From positions 1 to 13,858 of the forward strand of contig JAUJNJ010000115.1 in NCBI GenBank assembly GCA_030448225.1: 13,858 bases of DNA, given 5' to 3'. Position 1 is the stretch's first letter; each line of letters opens with the position of its first letter. The position numbers and the translations under genes were made by a program. Below are positions 1-5,609 of the stretch, in pieces. The notes beneath the pieces are model-generated. The model searched no databases. It had not been told where the DNA came from and saw only the letters and a program-made list of their open reading frames with translations. Origin of the DNA: Phycisphaerae bacterium (GTDB lineage Bacteria; Planctomycetota; Phycisphaerae; Tepidisphaerales; Tepidisphaeraceae).

Positions 1-238
1 CCACAGCCGACCACGCCTCGCCGCCCCCCGGCGCCCGCCCTCCGCATCCATCGGCGTGCACCTGGGCCCCAACTGTGGCAGTATCAATTCCCCTGAAGCC
101 GGCGGATATCAGCCGGTCCGACCGTGAGCAGAAACGCCTGCGAGCTATACTTCCCGGGGGACGTTTTCCGCCGTTGAAGCGCGCCCCGTCGAGGCGGCGC
201 CGGCGAAATAGGACGGTCAGGATGGCGGGAGGTCCGGC
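1..238. other. Spacer with no recognisable gene
   Basis: No reading frame here resembles a known protein. A short open frame runs in from the left edge and stops near position 112, so the first hundred bases could hold the tail of an upstream gene, but nothing in it is recognisable. A Shine-Dalgarno-like GGGAGG at 227-232 belongs to the next gene. Confidence 0.4.
227..232 (+). promoter_or_regulatory. Ribosome binding site deciding the GTG start at 239
   Basis: GGGAGG lies 6 nt before GTG 239, a near-ideal Shine-Dalgarno position. The alternative ATG at 272 has no comparable motif at the right distance. Confidence 0.6.
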
Positions 239-574
239 GTGTCGCGAGAGGGCAAACAGGCTTTCGCCGAGATGGCCGTCTTCGTCGGCCTGCTCATTCA
301 GCACGTGCTGCCGGCGATCGTGATCTGGGTGATCGCCGGCACGGATTTGTCGCTGAAGGCCGCGATCGCGCTCTGCTGGTTCGGCGCGTCGCTCGTCACG
401 ATCTGGGCCTGCTGGCTGCTGATGGAGTCCAAGGGGTGGAGCGGCCTGTGGGGCCTGTTCGGCATCGCGGGCCTGGCCGGCGTGGTGGTCCTCGCCTGCC
501 TCCCCGACCAGCACGCCGAGGGCCGCGCCTTCGAGGTCATCCCCCGCAAGCCGCCGCCGGAGGAGTATGACTGA
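239..574 (+). CDS. Small membrane protein, function unknown
   Basis: This 111-residue protein has three hydrophobic stretches, at about residues 13-34, 40-61 and 68-88 (for example VFVGLLIQHVLPAIVIWVIA and LWGLFGIAGLAGVVVLACL), followed by a charged proline-rich tail ending KPPPEEYD. It therefore probably spans the inner membrane three times. I do not recognise a family. The start is GTG at 239, chosen because GGGAGG at 227-232 lies 6 nt upstream; an in-frame ATG at 272 is the alternative and would shorten the protein by 11 residues. It is separated from moaD by a long inverted repeat element, so a shared transcript with the moa genes is doubtful. The coding call rests on the good ribosome binding site and the coherent membrane topology. 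Confidence 0.7.
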   Translation: MSREGKQAFAEMAVFVGLLIQHVLPAIVIWVIAGTDLSLKAAIALCWFGASLVTIWACWLLMESKGWSGLWGLFGIAGLAGVVVLACLPDQHAEGRAFEVIPRKPPPEEYD

Positions 575-589
575 CCGTTTCGGGGGAAA

Positions 590-765
590 TTGAACCACGG
601 AGACACGGAGACACGGAGGTAGGACAGAGAGGACGAAGATGGAGGATGGAAGATAGAGTGCAGAAGACCAACGCGCACGCACCTCGTTCGTCTTCCTCCA
701 TCGTCCATTCTCCATCTTCCATCCTCGTCCTCTCTTCTCCGTGCCTCCGTGTCTCCGTGGTTCAA
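590..765. repeat. Composite inverted repeat, CACGGAGA family
   Basis: The left arm begins TTGAACCACGGAGACACGGA at 590 and continues through GGACAGAGAGGACGAAGATG. The right arm ends at 765 with the reverse complement, TCCGTGTCTCCGTGGTTCAA, preceded by complementary ATCCTCGTCCTCTCTTCTCC. The arms are roughly 50-60 bp and mostly complementary, around a loop of about 60 bp. Each arm contains short direct units (GACACGGAG). Related copies lie at 1230-1255 (one arm) and 10491-10649 (both arms). In translation such elements give spurious peptides of the NHGDTEARR type, so frames through them are not genes. I see no transposase, so mobility is not shown. Confidence 0.85.
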
Positions 766-793
766 TCTTCCTCGAACTGGTAACACCGCCTCG

Positions 794-1039
794 ATGCGAG
801 TCACTGTCAAACTCTTCGCCATCCTCCGCGAGCGGGCCGGCGTGTCGGAGGCGACGCTCGACGTGCGGGACGGCGCCACCATTTCCGCCTTGCGTGAACT
901 TTTGGCGGAACAGTTTCCCGTGCTCCGCGACGTGCTGCGGCAGACGGCGTTCGCGGTGAACCGGGAGTACGCGAGCAACGGCACCGCGCTGGCCGACGGC
1001 GACGAGGTCGCCGCGATCCCGCCGGTGAGCGGGGGGTGA
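794..1039 (+). CDS. moaD: Molybdopterin synthase small subunit, MoaD
   Basis: MoaD is the sulfur carrier of molybdopterin synthase. Its C-terminal glycine is adenylated and thiocarboxylated, and then donates sulfur to cyclic pyranopterin monophosphate in the MoaE active site, in the cytoplasm. The 81-residue product has the ubiquitin-like pattern of the family: an N-terminal strand MRVTVKLFAILRERAG, a helix ALRELLAEQFP, the segment FAVNREYASNGTALADGDEV, and the terminal PPVSGG with the essential Gly-Gly. The length matches the family. The start is ATG 794, because residues upstream of it in the same frame come from the inverted repeat. There is no clear Shine-Dalgarno. moaE lies downstream on the same strand after a 248-nt spacer, longer than usual for this pair. 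Confidence 0.93.
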   Translation: MRVTVKLFAILRERAGVSEATLDVRDGATISALRELLAEQFPVLRDVLRQTAFAVNREYASNGTALADGDEVAAIPPVSGG

Positions 1040-1046
1040 ACACCCG

Positions 1047-1172
1047 ATGACCGAAGCCGCCGCGCCCGCACTCGCGCACGCCCGCTTCGCCCGCACGTTC
1101 CTGCTCGCCGCCGCGGCGTCGGCCGCGACGACCGTGGGGACGGCGTGGCTGTCGGCGGCGATTCTAGAGGAT
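1047..1172 (+). other. Possible truncated membrane-protein ORF between moaD and moaE
   Basis: An ATG at 1047, 7 nt after the moaD stop, opens a frame reading MTEAAAPALAHARFARTFLL and then an alanine-rich hydrophobic stretch ending GTAWLSAAILED. This looks like the start of a membrane or secreted protein. Beyond about 1170 the frame becomes arginine-rich low-complexity sequence, passes through a repeat arm at 1230-1255 and then overlaps moaE out of frame, so no credible full-length product exists. It could be a remnant cut off when the repeat arrived, or chance. I do not recognise a family. Confidence 0.25.
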
Positions 1173-1229
1173 GCGACAAGGCGAGCACGCGCGTCGTCGC
1201 CCATCTGCCGTACTCGTGCGCTGTTCCGA

Positions 1230-1255
1230 TTTGCGTGTCTCCGTGTCTCCGTGGT
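1230..1255. repeat. Single arm of the CACGGAGA repeat inside the moaD-moaE spacer
   Basis: The sequence GTGTCTCCGTGTCTCCGTGG matches the right arm of the 590-765 element, but no matching left arm lies nearby. It sits about 32 nt upstream of the moaE start and may be the trace of an insertion that separated the two genes. Confidence 0.75.
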
Positions 1256-1273
1256 TCGTCACCTCGCAGCCCC

Positions 1274-1280
1274 GAAAGGA
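1274..1280 (+). promoter_or_regulatory. Ribosome binding site deciding the TTG start of moaE
   Basis: GAAAGGA at 1274-1280 lies 7 nt before TTG 1288, at the point where MoaE homology begins. The upstream in-frame ATG at 1171 would add residues encoded by a repeat arm and has no spaced ribosome binding site. Confidence 0.65.
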
Positions 1281-1287
1281 CGCCGCT

Positions 1288-1755
1288 TTGCAGGACCGAT
1301 GGGTAGAGATCCGCGAGACGGCACTCGACGTGGGCCAGGTGCTGCGCTTCGTCGCCGACCCGCGCGCCGGCGGCGTCGACGTCTTCCTCGGCACGACGCG
1401 CGCCGAGACGGGCGCGGCCGGCCGGGAACTCGTGGCGCTCGATTACGAGGCGTACCCGGGGATGGCGCTGGCGCGGATGCAGGACCTCGCCGCGCGCGCC
1501 GCCGCGCGGTGGCCGGTGGTGAAGTTAGCGCTGCTGCACCGGGTGGGTCGGGTGGCGCTGGCCGAACCGTCGGTCGTGGTCGCCGTCGCGACGCCACACC
1601 GGGCCGACGCGTTCGAGGCGTGTCGCTGGCTGATCGACACGCTCAAGGCGGAGGTGCCGGTCTGGAAGAAGGAAGTGTGGGCCGACGGCTCGACGTCTTG
1701 GGTGGCCGGGACGTCGGTCGCGGATGATCGCGCAGCAGGATCACGAGGATCGTGA
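1288..1755 (+). CDS. moaE: Molybdopterin synthase catalytic subunit, MoaE
   Basis: MoaE converts cyclic pyranopterin monophosphate to molybdopterin using sulfur delivered by MoaD thiocarboxylate, as a MoaD-MoaE heterotetramer in the cytoplasm. The 155-residue product carries the family landmarks: the N-terminal IRETALDVGQVLRFV, then GGVDVFLGTTRAETGAAGRE, the segment ALDYEAYPGMALARM, LLHRVGRVALAEPSVVVAV, the HRADAFEACRWLIDTLKAEV helix, and the active-site PVWKKEVW with its paired lysines. The TTG start at 1288 is chosen from the GAAAGGA site 7 nt upstream and the position of homology. The C-terminus after VADDRAAGSRGS looks slightly extended. A stable hairpin at 1783-1810 follows the stop by 27 nt. 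Confidence 0.93.
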   Translation: MQDRWVEIRETALDVGQVLRFVADPRAGGVDVFLGTTRAETGAAGRELVALDYEAYPGMALARMQDLAARAAARWPVVKLALLHRVGRVALAEPSVVVAVATPHRADAFEACRWLIDTLKAEVPVWKKEVWADGSTSWVAGTSVADDRAAGSRGS

Positions 1756-1782
1756 CACGCCGATCCCGGTCGCGGCCTTACC

Positions 1783-1810
1783 CCCTCTCCCCCGTACTCG
1801 GGGGAGAGGG
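1783..1810. repeat. Perfect 12-bp-stem palindrome, possible moaE terminator
   Basis: CCCTCTCCCCCG and CGGGGGAGAGGG are perfect reverse complements around a TACT loop. The structure would form a very stable hairpin 27 nt after the moaE stop, but no T-run follows. The motif belongs to a dispersed palindrome type I have seen in many GC-rich genomes, so it may be a repeat first and a terminator second. Confidence 0.75.
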
Positions 1811-2010
1811 CAGGGGTGAGGGGCGGAACCCGAGGATGAAGAATGAAGGCGGAAGGATGAACGGGGGTGCCTCCGACCTTTTCATCCTTCATGCCTTTGC
1901 CTTCGTGCTTCGACGCTGGCGGTACCCTCTCCTGCGTACGGGTGAGAGCGGGACAAAGCGAGTCCTTGAAAGTCGTCGCATCTCCGCGTGCTCAGGCGCA
2001 CTGTGTCTGC

Positions 2011-2034
2011 GATGCCGCGATGCCGCGATGCCGC
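2011..2034. repeat. Three tandem copies of GATGCCGC
   Basis: Three exact 8-bp units occupy 2011-2018, 2019-2026 and 2027-2034. A unit length of 8 cannot preserve a reading frame, in keeping with a non-coding spacer. Confidence 0.9.
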
Positions 2035-2042
2035 GTGGCGAT

Positions 2043-2063
2043 GGGCGACGGGCGACGGGCGAC
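2043..2063. repeat. Three tandem copies of GGGCGAC
   Basis: Three exact 7-bp units lie at 2043-2049, 2050-2056 and 2057-2063, just after the GATGCCGC array and about 85 nt before the promoter of the DUF4149-like gene. Confidence 0.9.
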
Positions 2064-2127
2064 GGTGAAGTGATCCGGACGGTTGGCGGCGGCGTCCTCG
2101 TTTCGCCGGATCTGTCACGCCTTCTCC

Positions 2128-2154
2128 TTGCCATCCGGCCCCCATCCCTATAAT
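2128..2154 (+). promoter_or_regulatory. Promoter with consensus TATAAT, leaderless position
   Basis: A perfect TATAAT lies at 2149-2154, only 6 nt (CCCGCC) before ATG 2161. A TTGCCA at 2128-2133 could serve as -35, although the spacer is 15 nt, shorter than ideal. Transcription starting about 7 nt after the -10 would begin at or next to the start codon, so the mRNA is predicted to be leaderless. No Shine-Dalgarno is present. Confidence 0.65.
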
Positions 2155-2160
2155 CCCGCC

Positions 2161-2772
2161 ATGCCCAGCGCGGACCTGTATCAGCTCGTTCAGATCGTCT
2201 ACTGGCTGGCGCTGGCGACGTGGTTCGGCGGGGTGTTGTTCGTCGCGATGGCGGCGCCGGTCATCTTCCGCACCGTCCGCGAGAACAACCCGCTGCTGCC
2301 GCACGTGCTGAGCGTGAACCTCGAGGGGCAGCACGGCACGCTGCTGGCCGGGTCGATCGTCGGCGACCTGCTGCTGCGGCTGTGGCGCGTGCAACTCGTC
2401 TGCGGCGGCGCGCTGCTGCTGTCGATCGTCGCCCAGTTCTTCCTGATCGACCTCGAGGCCGGCAACCGCAGCGCCGCGGCCCTGCGGGCCGTGCTGTTCG
2501 TCGGCGCGGTGGGCGTGGCGGCGTACGACGGGCTGGTGCTCTGGCCGCGGATCGCCCGGCACCGCCAGGAGTACATCGACCACGCCGACGAGCCGGAGGT
2601 CGCCAACCCGGCGAAGGAGCGGTTCGACGCCGCCCACCGCGCGAGCGTCACGCTGCTGATGGCGATCCTGTTCCTGCTCCTGGGCATGGTCCTGTTCAGC
2701 GGCAACATCTCGCCGCGCGACGCCGATCTGCCCGGCGTCTCCGATGCCGGTGGCTCGGCGCCGGCGCGGTAG
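2161..2772 (+). CDS. DUF4149-like (TMEM205-like) membrane protein
   Basis: The 203-residue product has about four membrane segments: IVYWLALATWFGGVLFVAMA near residues 9-28, VQLVCGGALLLSIVAQFFLI near 79-98, AVLFVGAVGVAAYDGLVLWP near 110-130, and ASVTLLMAILFLLLGMVLFS near 161-180. The N-terminal WFGGVLFVAMAAPVIF, the central GSIVGDLLLRLWRVQLVCG and the HR-type motif before the last helix (FDAAHRASVTLL) fit the DUF4149 pattern, whose function is unknown. It ends in a polar tail. The start is ATG 2161; upstream in-frame residues come from the spacer and would cross the TATAAT box. The gene stands alone, convergent with ubiA. Family assignment is from pattern memory. Confidence 0.8.
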   Translation: MPSADLYQLVQIVYWLALATWFGGVLFVAMAAPVIFRTVRENNPLLPHVLSVNLEGQHGTLLAGSIVGDLLLRLWRVQLVCGGALLLSIVAQFFLIDLEAGNRSAAALRAVLFVGAVGVAAYDGLVLWPRIARHRQEYIDHADEPEVANPAKERFDAAHRASVTLLMAILFLLLGMVLFSGNISPRDADLPGVSDAGGSAPAR

Positions 2773-2837
2773 GAGCGGCAGCGGAACGCGCGAGCGTGCG
2801 CGTGCGCCTGCGCGTCGGGGAGCGCGTCCCATTTAGC

Positions 2838-2874
2838 CGGCGGGCTTGCCCGCCGCGTCGAGGTGTCCGACGCG
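2838..2874. terminator. Two adjoining hairpins, possible bidirectional terminator
   Basis: CGGCGGGC-TT-GCCCGCCG (2838-2855) is a perfect 8-bp stem, and CGCGTCG-AGGTGTC-CGACGCG (2854-2874) a perfect 7-bp stem. They abut, sharing two bases. They follow the DUF4149-like stop by 65 nt. Neither has a downstream T-run, so the terminator role is inference. Confidence 0.45.
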
Positions 2875-2939
2875 ACGGACTTCTCGCGATCACGGGCACG
2901 AAAGGCACGTTCGGTGCCGCGCCACCCGTTGCAACGTCG

Positions 2940-2958
2940 CGCCGCTCTCCGAGCGGCG
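2940..2958. repeat. Hairpin CGCCGCTC/GAGCGGCG type
   Basis: CGCCGCTC pairs with GAGCGGCG around a three-base TCC loop, giving an 8-bp GC-rich stem. It may be a dispersed palindrome or part of the termination region between convergent genes. Confidence 0.5.
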
Positions 2959-3203
2959 GCGGCTAAGTACCTATCCGAATAACTTGCCACCCCACGTTTC
3001 GCCGCAGGCCCGAAGGGCCCGCCGGGGGTCATTCGAATGGGCTCGAAACGACGTGCCCGACCAAGACCTCGTGCGTGCAATTCTTCGTTTGTGCGTCGTT
3101 TGGCGTCGGCTCTTCCCGGGCTCCCGGGCCGTGGTCGGGTGGATGCTTGGACGTGTAGCCGTGCTTGCCGTCGCCCGCCCGCTGATGCCGCGGGTTTGAT
3201 GGG

Positions 3204-4154
3204 TCAGAGCGATCCGCGGCCGACGAACACGTCCACGATCCCGGCCGTGCCGAGCAGCACGCTGATCACGCCGTTGACCGTGAAGAACGCCAGGCCGACC
3301 TTCGAGAGGTCGTCGGCGCGGACGAGCGCGTGCTCGATCACGAGCAGGAGCACGGCGGCGGCCGCGGCGGCAAAGTAGATCGCGCCGAGTTCCGGCGACA
3401 CCCACCCGAGCAGCAGGAGCATCGCGGCGCACCCGACGTGCGTCAGGCGGGCCGTCCACAGGGCCGGGCCGATGCCGATCTTCGCCGGCACGGAGAACAC
3501 GCCGCAGCGCACGTCGCTATCGTAGTCCTGGCACGCGTAGATGATGTCGAACCCCGCCGTCCAGAGCAGGACCGCCGCGGCCATCAGCAGCGGCGGGGCG
3601 TCGATGCTGCCCTTCACCGCGATCCACGCGCACACCGGCGCGAGGGCGAGGGCCGCCCCGAGGTAGTAGTGGCACAGGCGGGTGAAGCGCTTCAGCAGCG
3701 GGTAGGCGCACAGGAACAGCAGCACCGGCACCGACAGAATCAGCGGCCACGCGTTGCCGTACGCGAGGAACCCCGCGGCCGCCCCGACGAACGCGAGCGA
3801 GCACGCGGCGACGATCGCGACCACGAACGGGATTGACAGTCCGCCGCTGGGAATCGCCCGCCGGGCGGTGCGCGGGTTGAGGCGGTCGATCTCCGCGTCG
3901 AGCAGGCGGTTGGCCGCCATCGCGACCGTGCGGGCCGTCACCATGCAGACGAGCACGAGCGCGAGCTTCCCCCACACCGTTCCGCCGACCTGCGACCACG
4001 CCAGCACGGCGCTGAGCAGCGCCCACGGCATCGCGAAGACCGTGTGGCTGATCTTGATGTCGGCGGCGAAGAGCGACGCCTTCGCCCGCCACGGCGTCGG
4101 GGTGGCGGGCGCGGTGTTCGCCGCGTCGGCGGTTCCGATCGATCCCGTGCTCAC
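3204..4154 (-). CDS. ubiA: UbiA-family prenyltransferase, probably for menaquinone
   Basis: UbiA-family enzymes join a polyprenyl diphosphate tail to an aromatic acid in the membrane. In bacteria with the futalosine route the same family (MqnP) prenylates the menaquinone precursor, which I favour here given the likely phylum. The 316-residue protein has about eight hydrophobic segments. The first aspartate-rich motif is NRLLDAEIDRLNPRTARRAI (NxxxDxxxD, near residues 83-91) and the second is CQDYDSDVR (near 208-213); both bind the Mg-diphosphate. The length suits the family. The start is GTG 4154, one base after the TGA (4156-4158) of the upstream small gene, implying translational coupling. 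It is the last gene of the ubiX run. The N-terminal 20 residues are alanine/threonine-rich and may be dispensable. Confidence 0.92.
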   Translation of the reverse strand: MSTGSIGTADAANTAPATPTPWRAKASLFAADIKISHTVFAMPWALLSAVLAWSQVGGTVWGKLALVLVCMVTARTVAMAANRLLDAEIDRLNPRTARRAIPSGGLSIPFVVAIVAACSLAFVGAAAGFLAYGNAWPLILSVPVLLFLCAYPLLKRFTRLCHYYLGAALALAPVCAWIAVKGSIDAPPLLMAAAVLLWTAGFDIIYACQDYDSDVRCGVFSVPAKIGIGPALWTARLTHVGCAAMLLLLGWVSPELGAIYFAAAAAAVLLLVIEHALVRADDLSKVGLAFFTVNGVISVLLGTAGIVDVFVGRGSL

Positions 4155-4155
4155 G

Positions 4156-4410
4156 TCACCGCCTCCGCCGCCCGCGGGGCGGTTGAGGGTCGATGTGCTC
4201 GGCCATTACGATGTTCGGGATCGGGATCAACTTGAGCCTTGTTCCAACGCGCGACGTCGGGTCCGCGTGCAGCCCGACCACGAGTGACGGGCCGGCGATC
4301 ATCGCTCGCTTCGAGTTGTTCACAACGTATTGATCGCCGCTGGAGAGCGTGACCCGGAACGGCCGGAACGGCTCTTCGTAGAGGATTTCTTCTAGGTCGG
4401 ATGGGCTCAT
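4156..4410 (-). CDS. Small PFRPFRV protein, function unknown
   Basis: This 84-residue protein begins MSPSDLEEILYEEPFRPFRV and continues with a short beta-rich part (TLSSGDQYVV, then GPSLVVGLHADP) and a basic tail. Short proteins with the pattern of an N-terminal helix, PFRPFRV and a following SG-D strand are, from memory, frequent and often multicopy in planctomycetes; their role is unknown. The start is ATG 4410, with GAGGAG just upstream (GAGGAGCT-ATG); the longer in-frame extension to 4572 would be arginine-rich spacer. It lies between the unknown gene at 4497-4874 and ubiA, with only 1 nt between its stop and the ubiA GTG. Confidence 0.8.
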   Translation of the reverse strand: MSPSDLEEILYEEPFRPFRVTLSSGDQYVVNNSKRAMIAGPSLVVGLHADPTSRVGTRLKLIPIPNIVMAEHIDPQPPRGRRRR

Positions 4411-4496
4411 AGCTCCTCGCGAAACCGGCGATCCGACGCATTCTACGGCGATCACGTCTTGCGGCGAAGCGGCTGCCTTGCAGCCCCGACGGCTCG

Positions 4497-4874
4497 TCAC
4501 GCCCCGTCGTCGAGCGGGTGCAACTTTTCGGGTTCTGCACCCCAGCCCTTTGGCAGCTTCACGTGCACGCACACGTCATTCCCGTCCACGGACGCCAGCG
4601 TGATCGAGCCGGTGCCATTGAGCGGCTTGCCGTCGTCCATGCCCTCGTAATCGAATTCGTGAGTGCCGCCGACTTCCAGGGGCACGAACTCCGGCGTGTC
4701 GATCGGCAAGCGTTCCCCCGTGTCCTCGTCGATCATCGCCAGGAATATGTCCAGCGACGTGGTTCCGTCGTCGCGACGGCTGATTTGAAACCGGAAGAGC
4801 AATTCGCCCCGGTGTACGACGACGAAGTCGTTCATCCTGACGTGCAGGACCGTTGTACGCTTGCCGAAGATCAT
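4497..4874 (-). CDS. Unknown beta-rich protein coupled to ubiX
   Basis: The 125-residue product begins MIFGKRTTVLHVRMNDFVVV and consists of alternating short hydrophobic strands and charged turns (ELLFRFQISRRDDGTTSLDI, EFVPLEVGGTHEFDYEGMDD, GSITLASVDGNDVCVHVKLP). It has no signal peptide and no membrane segment, so it is probably a cytoplasmic beta-sandwich-like protein. I do not recognise a family. ATG 4874 overlaps the ubiX stop as ATGA, a classic coupling arrangement; a second ATG at 4835 would remove 13 residues. An 86-nt gap separates it from the next gene. Position suggests co-expression with quinone genes, but nothing in the sequence shows a role in that pathway. Confidence 0.8.
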   Translation of the reverse strand: MIFGKRTTVLHVRMNDFVVVHRGELLFRFQISRRDDGTTSLDIFLAMIDEDTGERLPIDTPEFVPLEVGGTHEFDYEGMDDGKPLNGTGSITLASVDGNDVCVHVKLPKGWGAEPEKLHPLDDGA

Positions 4875-5473
4875 GTGAGCGACATCGGCGGCCGGACGTT
4901 CTTCGGGTCCCAGCGGGTGTCGAAGGCGTGCTTCACGCCCATGAGGTCGAGCAGTTTGCCGGCGACGAAGTCGACGACCTCGCCGACGGTCGTGGGGTTG
5001 AGGTAGAAGCCGGGGTTGGTCGGGGCGAGGATCACGCCGGCGTCGCTGAGGATCTTGTAGTTGCTGACGTCGATCGGCGACAGCGGCATCTCGCGGTGGG
5101 CGATCAGGAGCTTGCGCCGCTCCTTCAGCGTGACGGCCGCCGCCCGGCAGATCAGGTTGTCGCCGAGGCCGTGCGCCACCTCGGCCAGCGTGTTGCTGCT
5201 GCATGGGATGATCACCATCCCGTCGTGCAGGAACGACCCGCTGGCGAGCTTCGAGCCGACGTCGTTGTAGTTGTAGAGCGTGACCGTGTGGTCGCGCGTG
5301 CCGGCCAGCGCCTCGAGGTTCACCGTCTCCATCCCCAGTTCGTCGTGCAGCAACCTTCGGCCCAGCGGCGAGACGACGAGGTGCGTCCGCACGCCCGCGG
5401 CCACGAGGCCCTGGATGAACCGCTGGGCGTACAGTGCGCCGCTGGCGCCGGTGATGGCGGTGACGATGTCCAT
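4871..5473 (-). CDS. ubiX: Flavin prenyltransferase UbiX
   Basis: UbiX prenylates reduced FMN with dimethylallyl phosphate to make prenylated FMN, the cofactor of UbiD-type decarboxylases that act on prenylated aromatic acids in quinone synthesis. The 200-residue product shows the whole family signature: ITGASGALYAQRFIQGL at the N-terminus (flavin binding), PCSSNTLAEVAHGLGDNLIC near residues 90-110, RAAAVTLKERRKLLIAHREM, and ILAPTNPGFYLNPTTVGEVV near the C-terminus. The usual PAMPAFY reads APTNPGFY here. The start is ATG 5473 with no Shine-Dalgarno; a TATCAT at 5482-5487 lies 8 nt upstream, suggesting a leaderless message. It heads a run with the 4497-4874 gene (ATGA overlap), the PFRPFRV gene and ubiA. 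No ubiD lies in the window. Confidence 0.94.
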   Translation of the reverse strand: MDIVTAITGASGALYAQRFIQGLVAAGVRTHLVVSPLGRRLLHDELGMETVNLEALAGTRDHTVTLYNYNDVGSKLASGSFLHDGMVIIPCSSNTLAEVAHGLGDNLICRAAAVTLKERRKLLIAHREMPLSPIDVSNYKILSDAGVILAPTNPGFYLNPTTVGEVVDFVAGKLLDLMGVKHAFDTRWDPKNVRPPMSLT

Positions 5474-5481
5474 TGTGGCCG

Positions 5482-5487
5482 ATGATA
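5482..5487 (-). promoter_or_regulatory. -10-like TATCAT at a leaderless distance from ubiX
   Basis: Read on the minus strand, TATCAT is followed by CGGCCACA and then the ubiX ATG. A start site 6-8 nt downstream would coincide with the start codon. No convincing -35 is seen; the upstream sequence is the 33-bp repeat at 5503-5535. Confidence 0.45.
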
Positions 5488-5502
5488 CGAGCGGAGCGCG
5501 TC

Positions 5503-5535
5503 GCGGCCGCTACTTGTTTCAGAGGGTTTGAAAAC
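5503..5535. repeat. Direct repeat copy 1 with TTTCA/TGAAA hairpin
   Basis: GCGGCCGCTACTTGTTTCAG followed by AGGGTTTGAAAAC. The second copy at 8303-8334 differs by one inserted base. The second copy contains the perfect inverted repeat TTTCAA-GGGT-TTGAAA; in this copy the extra G interrupts it. Each copy starts with GCGGCCGC. The pair is in direct orientation and encloses the broken protease and the truncated phosphatase copy. Confidence 0.85.
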
Positions 5536-5556
5536 GTGTGGCGATCAGATGTTTAG

Positions 5557-5589
5557 CCACCGATGGGGCACCGATGGACACCGATGAGG
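5557..5589. repeat. Short tandem array of CACCGATG units
   Basis: Three near-identical units (CCACCGATGGGG, CACCGATGGA, CACCGATGAGG) follow one another. This is another dispersed short repeat type that yields spurious peptides like DTDE on translation. Confidence 0.75.
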
Positions 5590-5609
5590 CCCTGGCGGTG
5601 GCGTGCGTT

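Larger units (their letters stand above)
1756..2160. other. Palindrome- and tandem-rich spacer, no gene
   Basis: This 405-nt spacer has no credible coding frame. In order it holds a 12-bp-stem palindrome (1783-1810), a loose inverted repeat between GAAGGCGGAAGGATGA (about 1845-1860) and TCATCCTTCATGCC (1882-1895), a second, imperfect CCCTCTCC...GTACGGG palindrome near 1923-1948, two short tandem arrays (2011-2063), and the promoter of the next gene at its right end. Confidence 0.7.
2773..3203. other. Hairpin-rich spacer between convergent genes
   Basis: This 431-nt spacer separates the DUF4149-like gene (plus) from ubiA (minus). Beyond the hairpins listed separately at 2838-2874 and 2940-2958 it holds the palindrome CATTCGAATG at 3030-3039 and CCCGGGCTCCCGGG at 3115-3128. 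Frames across it are arginine-rich and match nothing I know. The clustered hairpins are in the right place to end transcription from both sides, but none has a T-run. Confidence 0.6.

Noticed and set aside
75..323. Plus-strand 82-residue frame near the window start
   Set aside because: Arginine/serine-rich, overlaps the better-supported membrane gene in another frame, and has no ribosome binding site.
590..765. Insertion sequence
   Set aside because: The element is under 200 bp with no transposase and no visible target duplication; kept as a repeat only.
298..1188. Long minus-strand open frame across the small membrane gene and moaD
   Set aside because: It is arginine/serine-rich, passes through the inverted repeat and lies opposite two credible genes; a GC-rich shadow frame.
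1882..2832. Minus-strand frame opposite the DUF4149-like gene
   Set aside because: Composition is Arg/Gln/His-rich, typical of an antisense frame of a GC-rich gene, and it runs into tandem repeats.
3000..3060. tRNA-like sequence around GGTCATTCGAATGGGC
   Set aside because: No acceptor or anticodon arm can be folded around it; CATTCGAATG is a simple palindrome.
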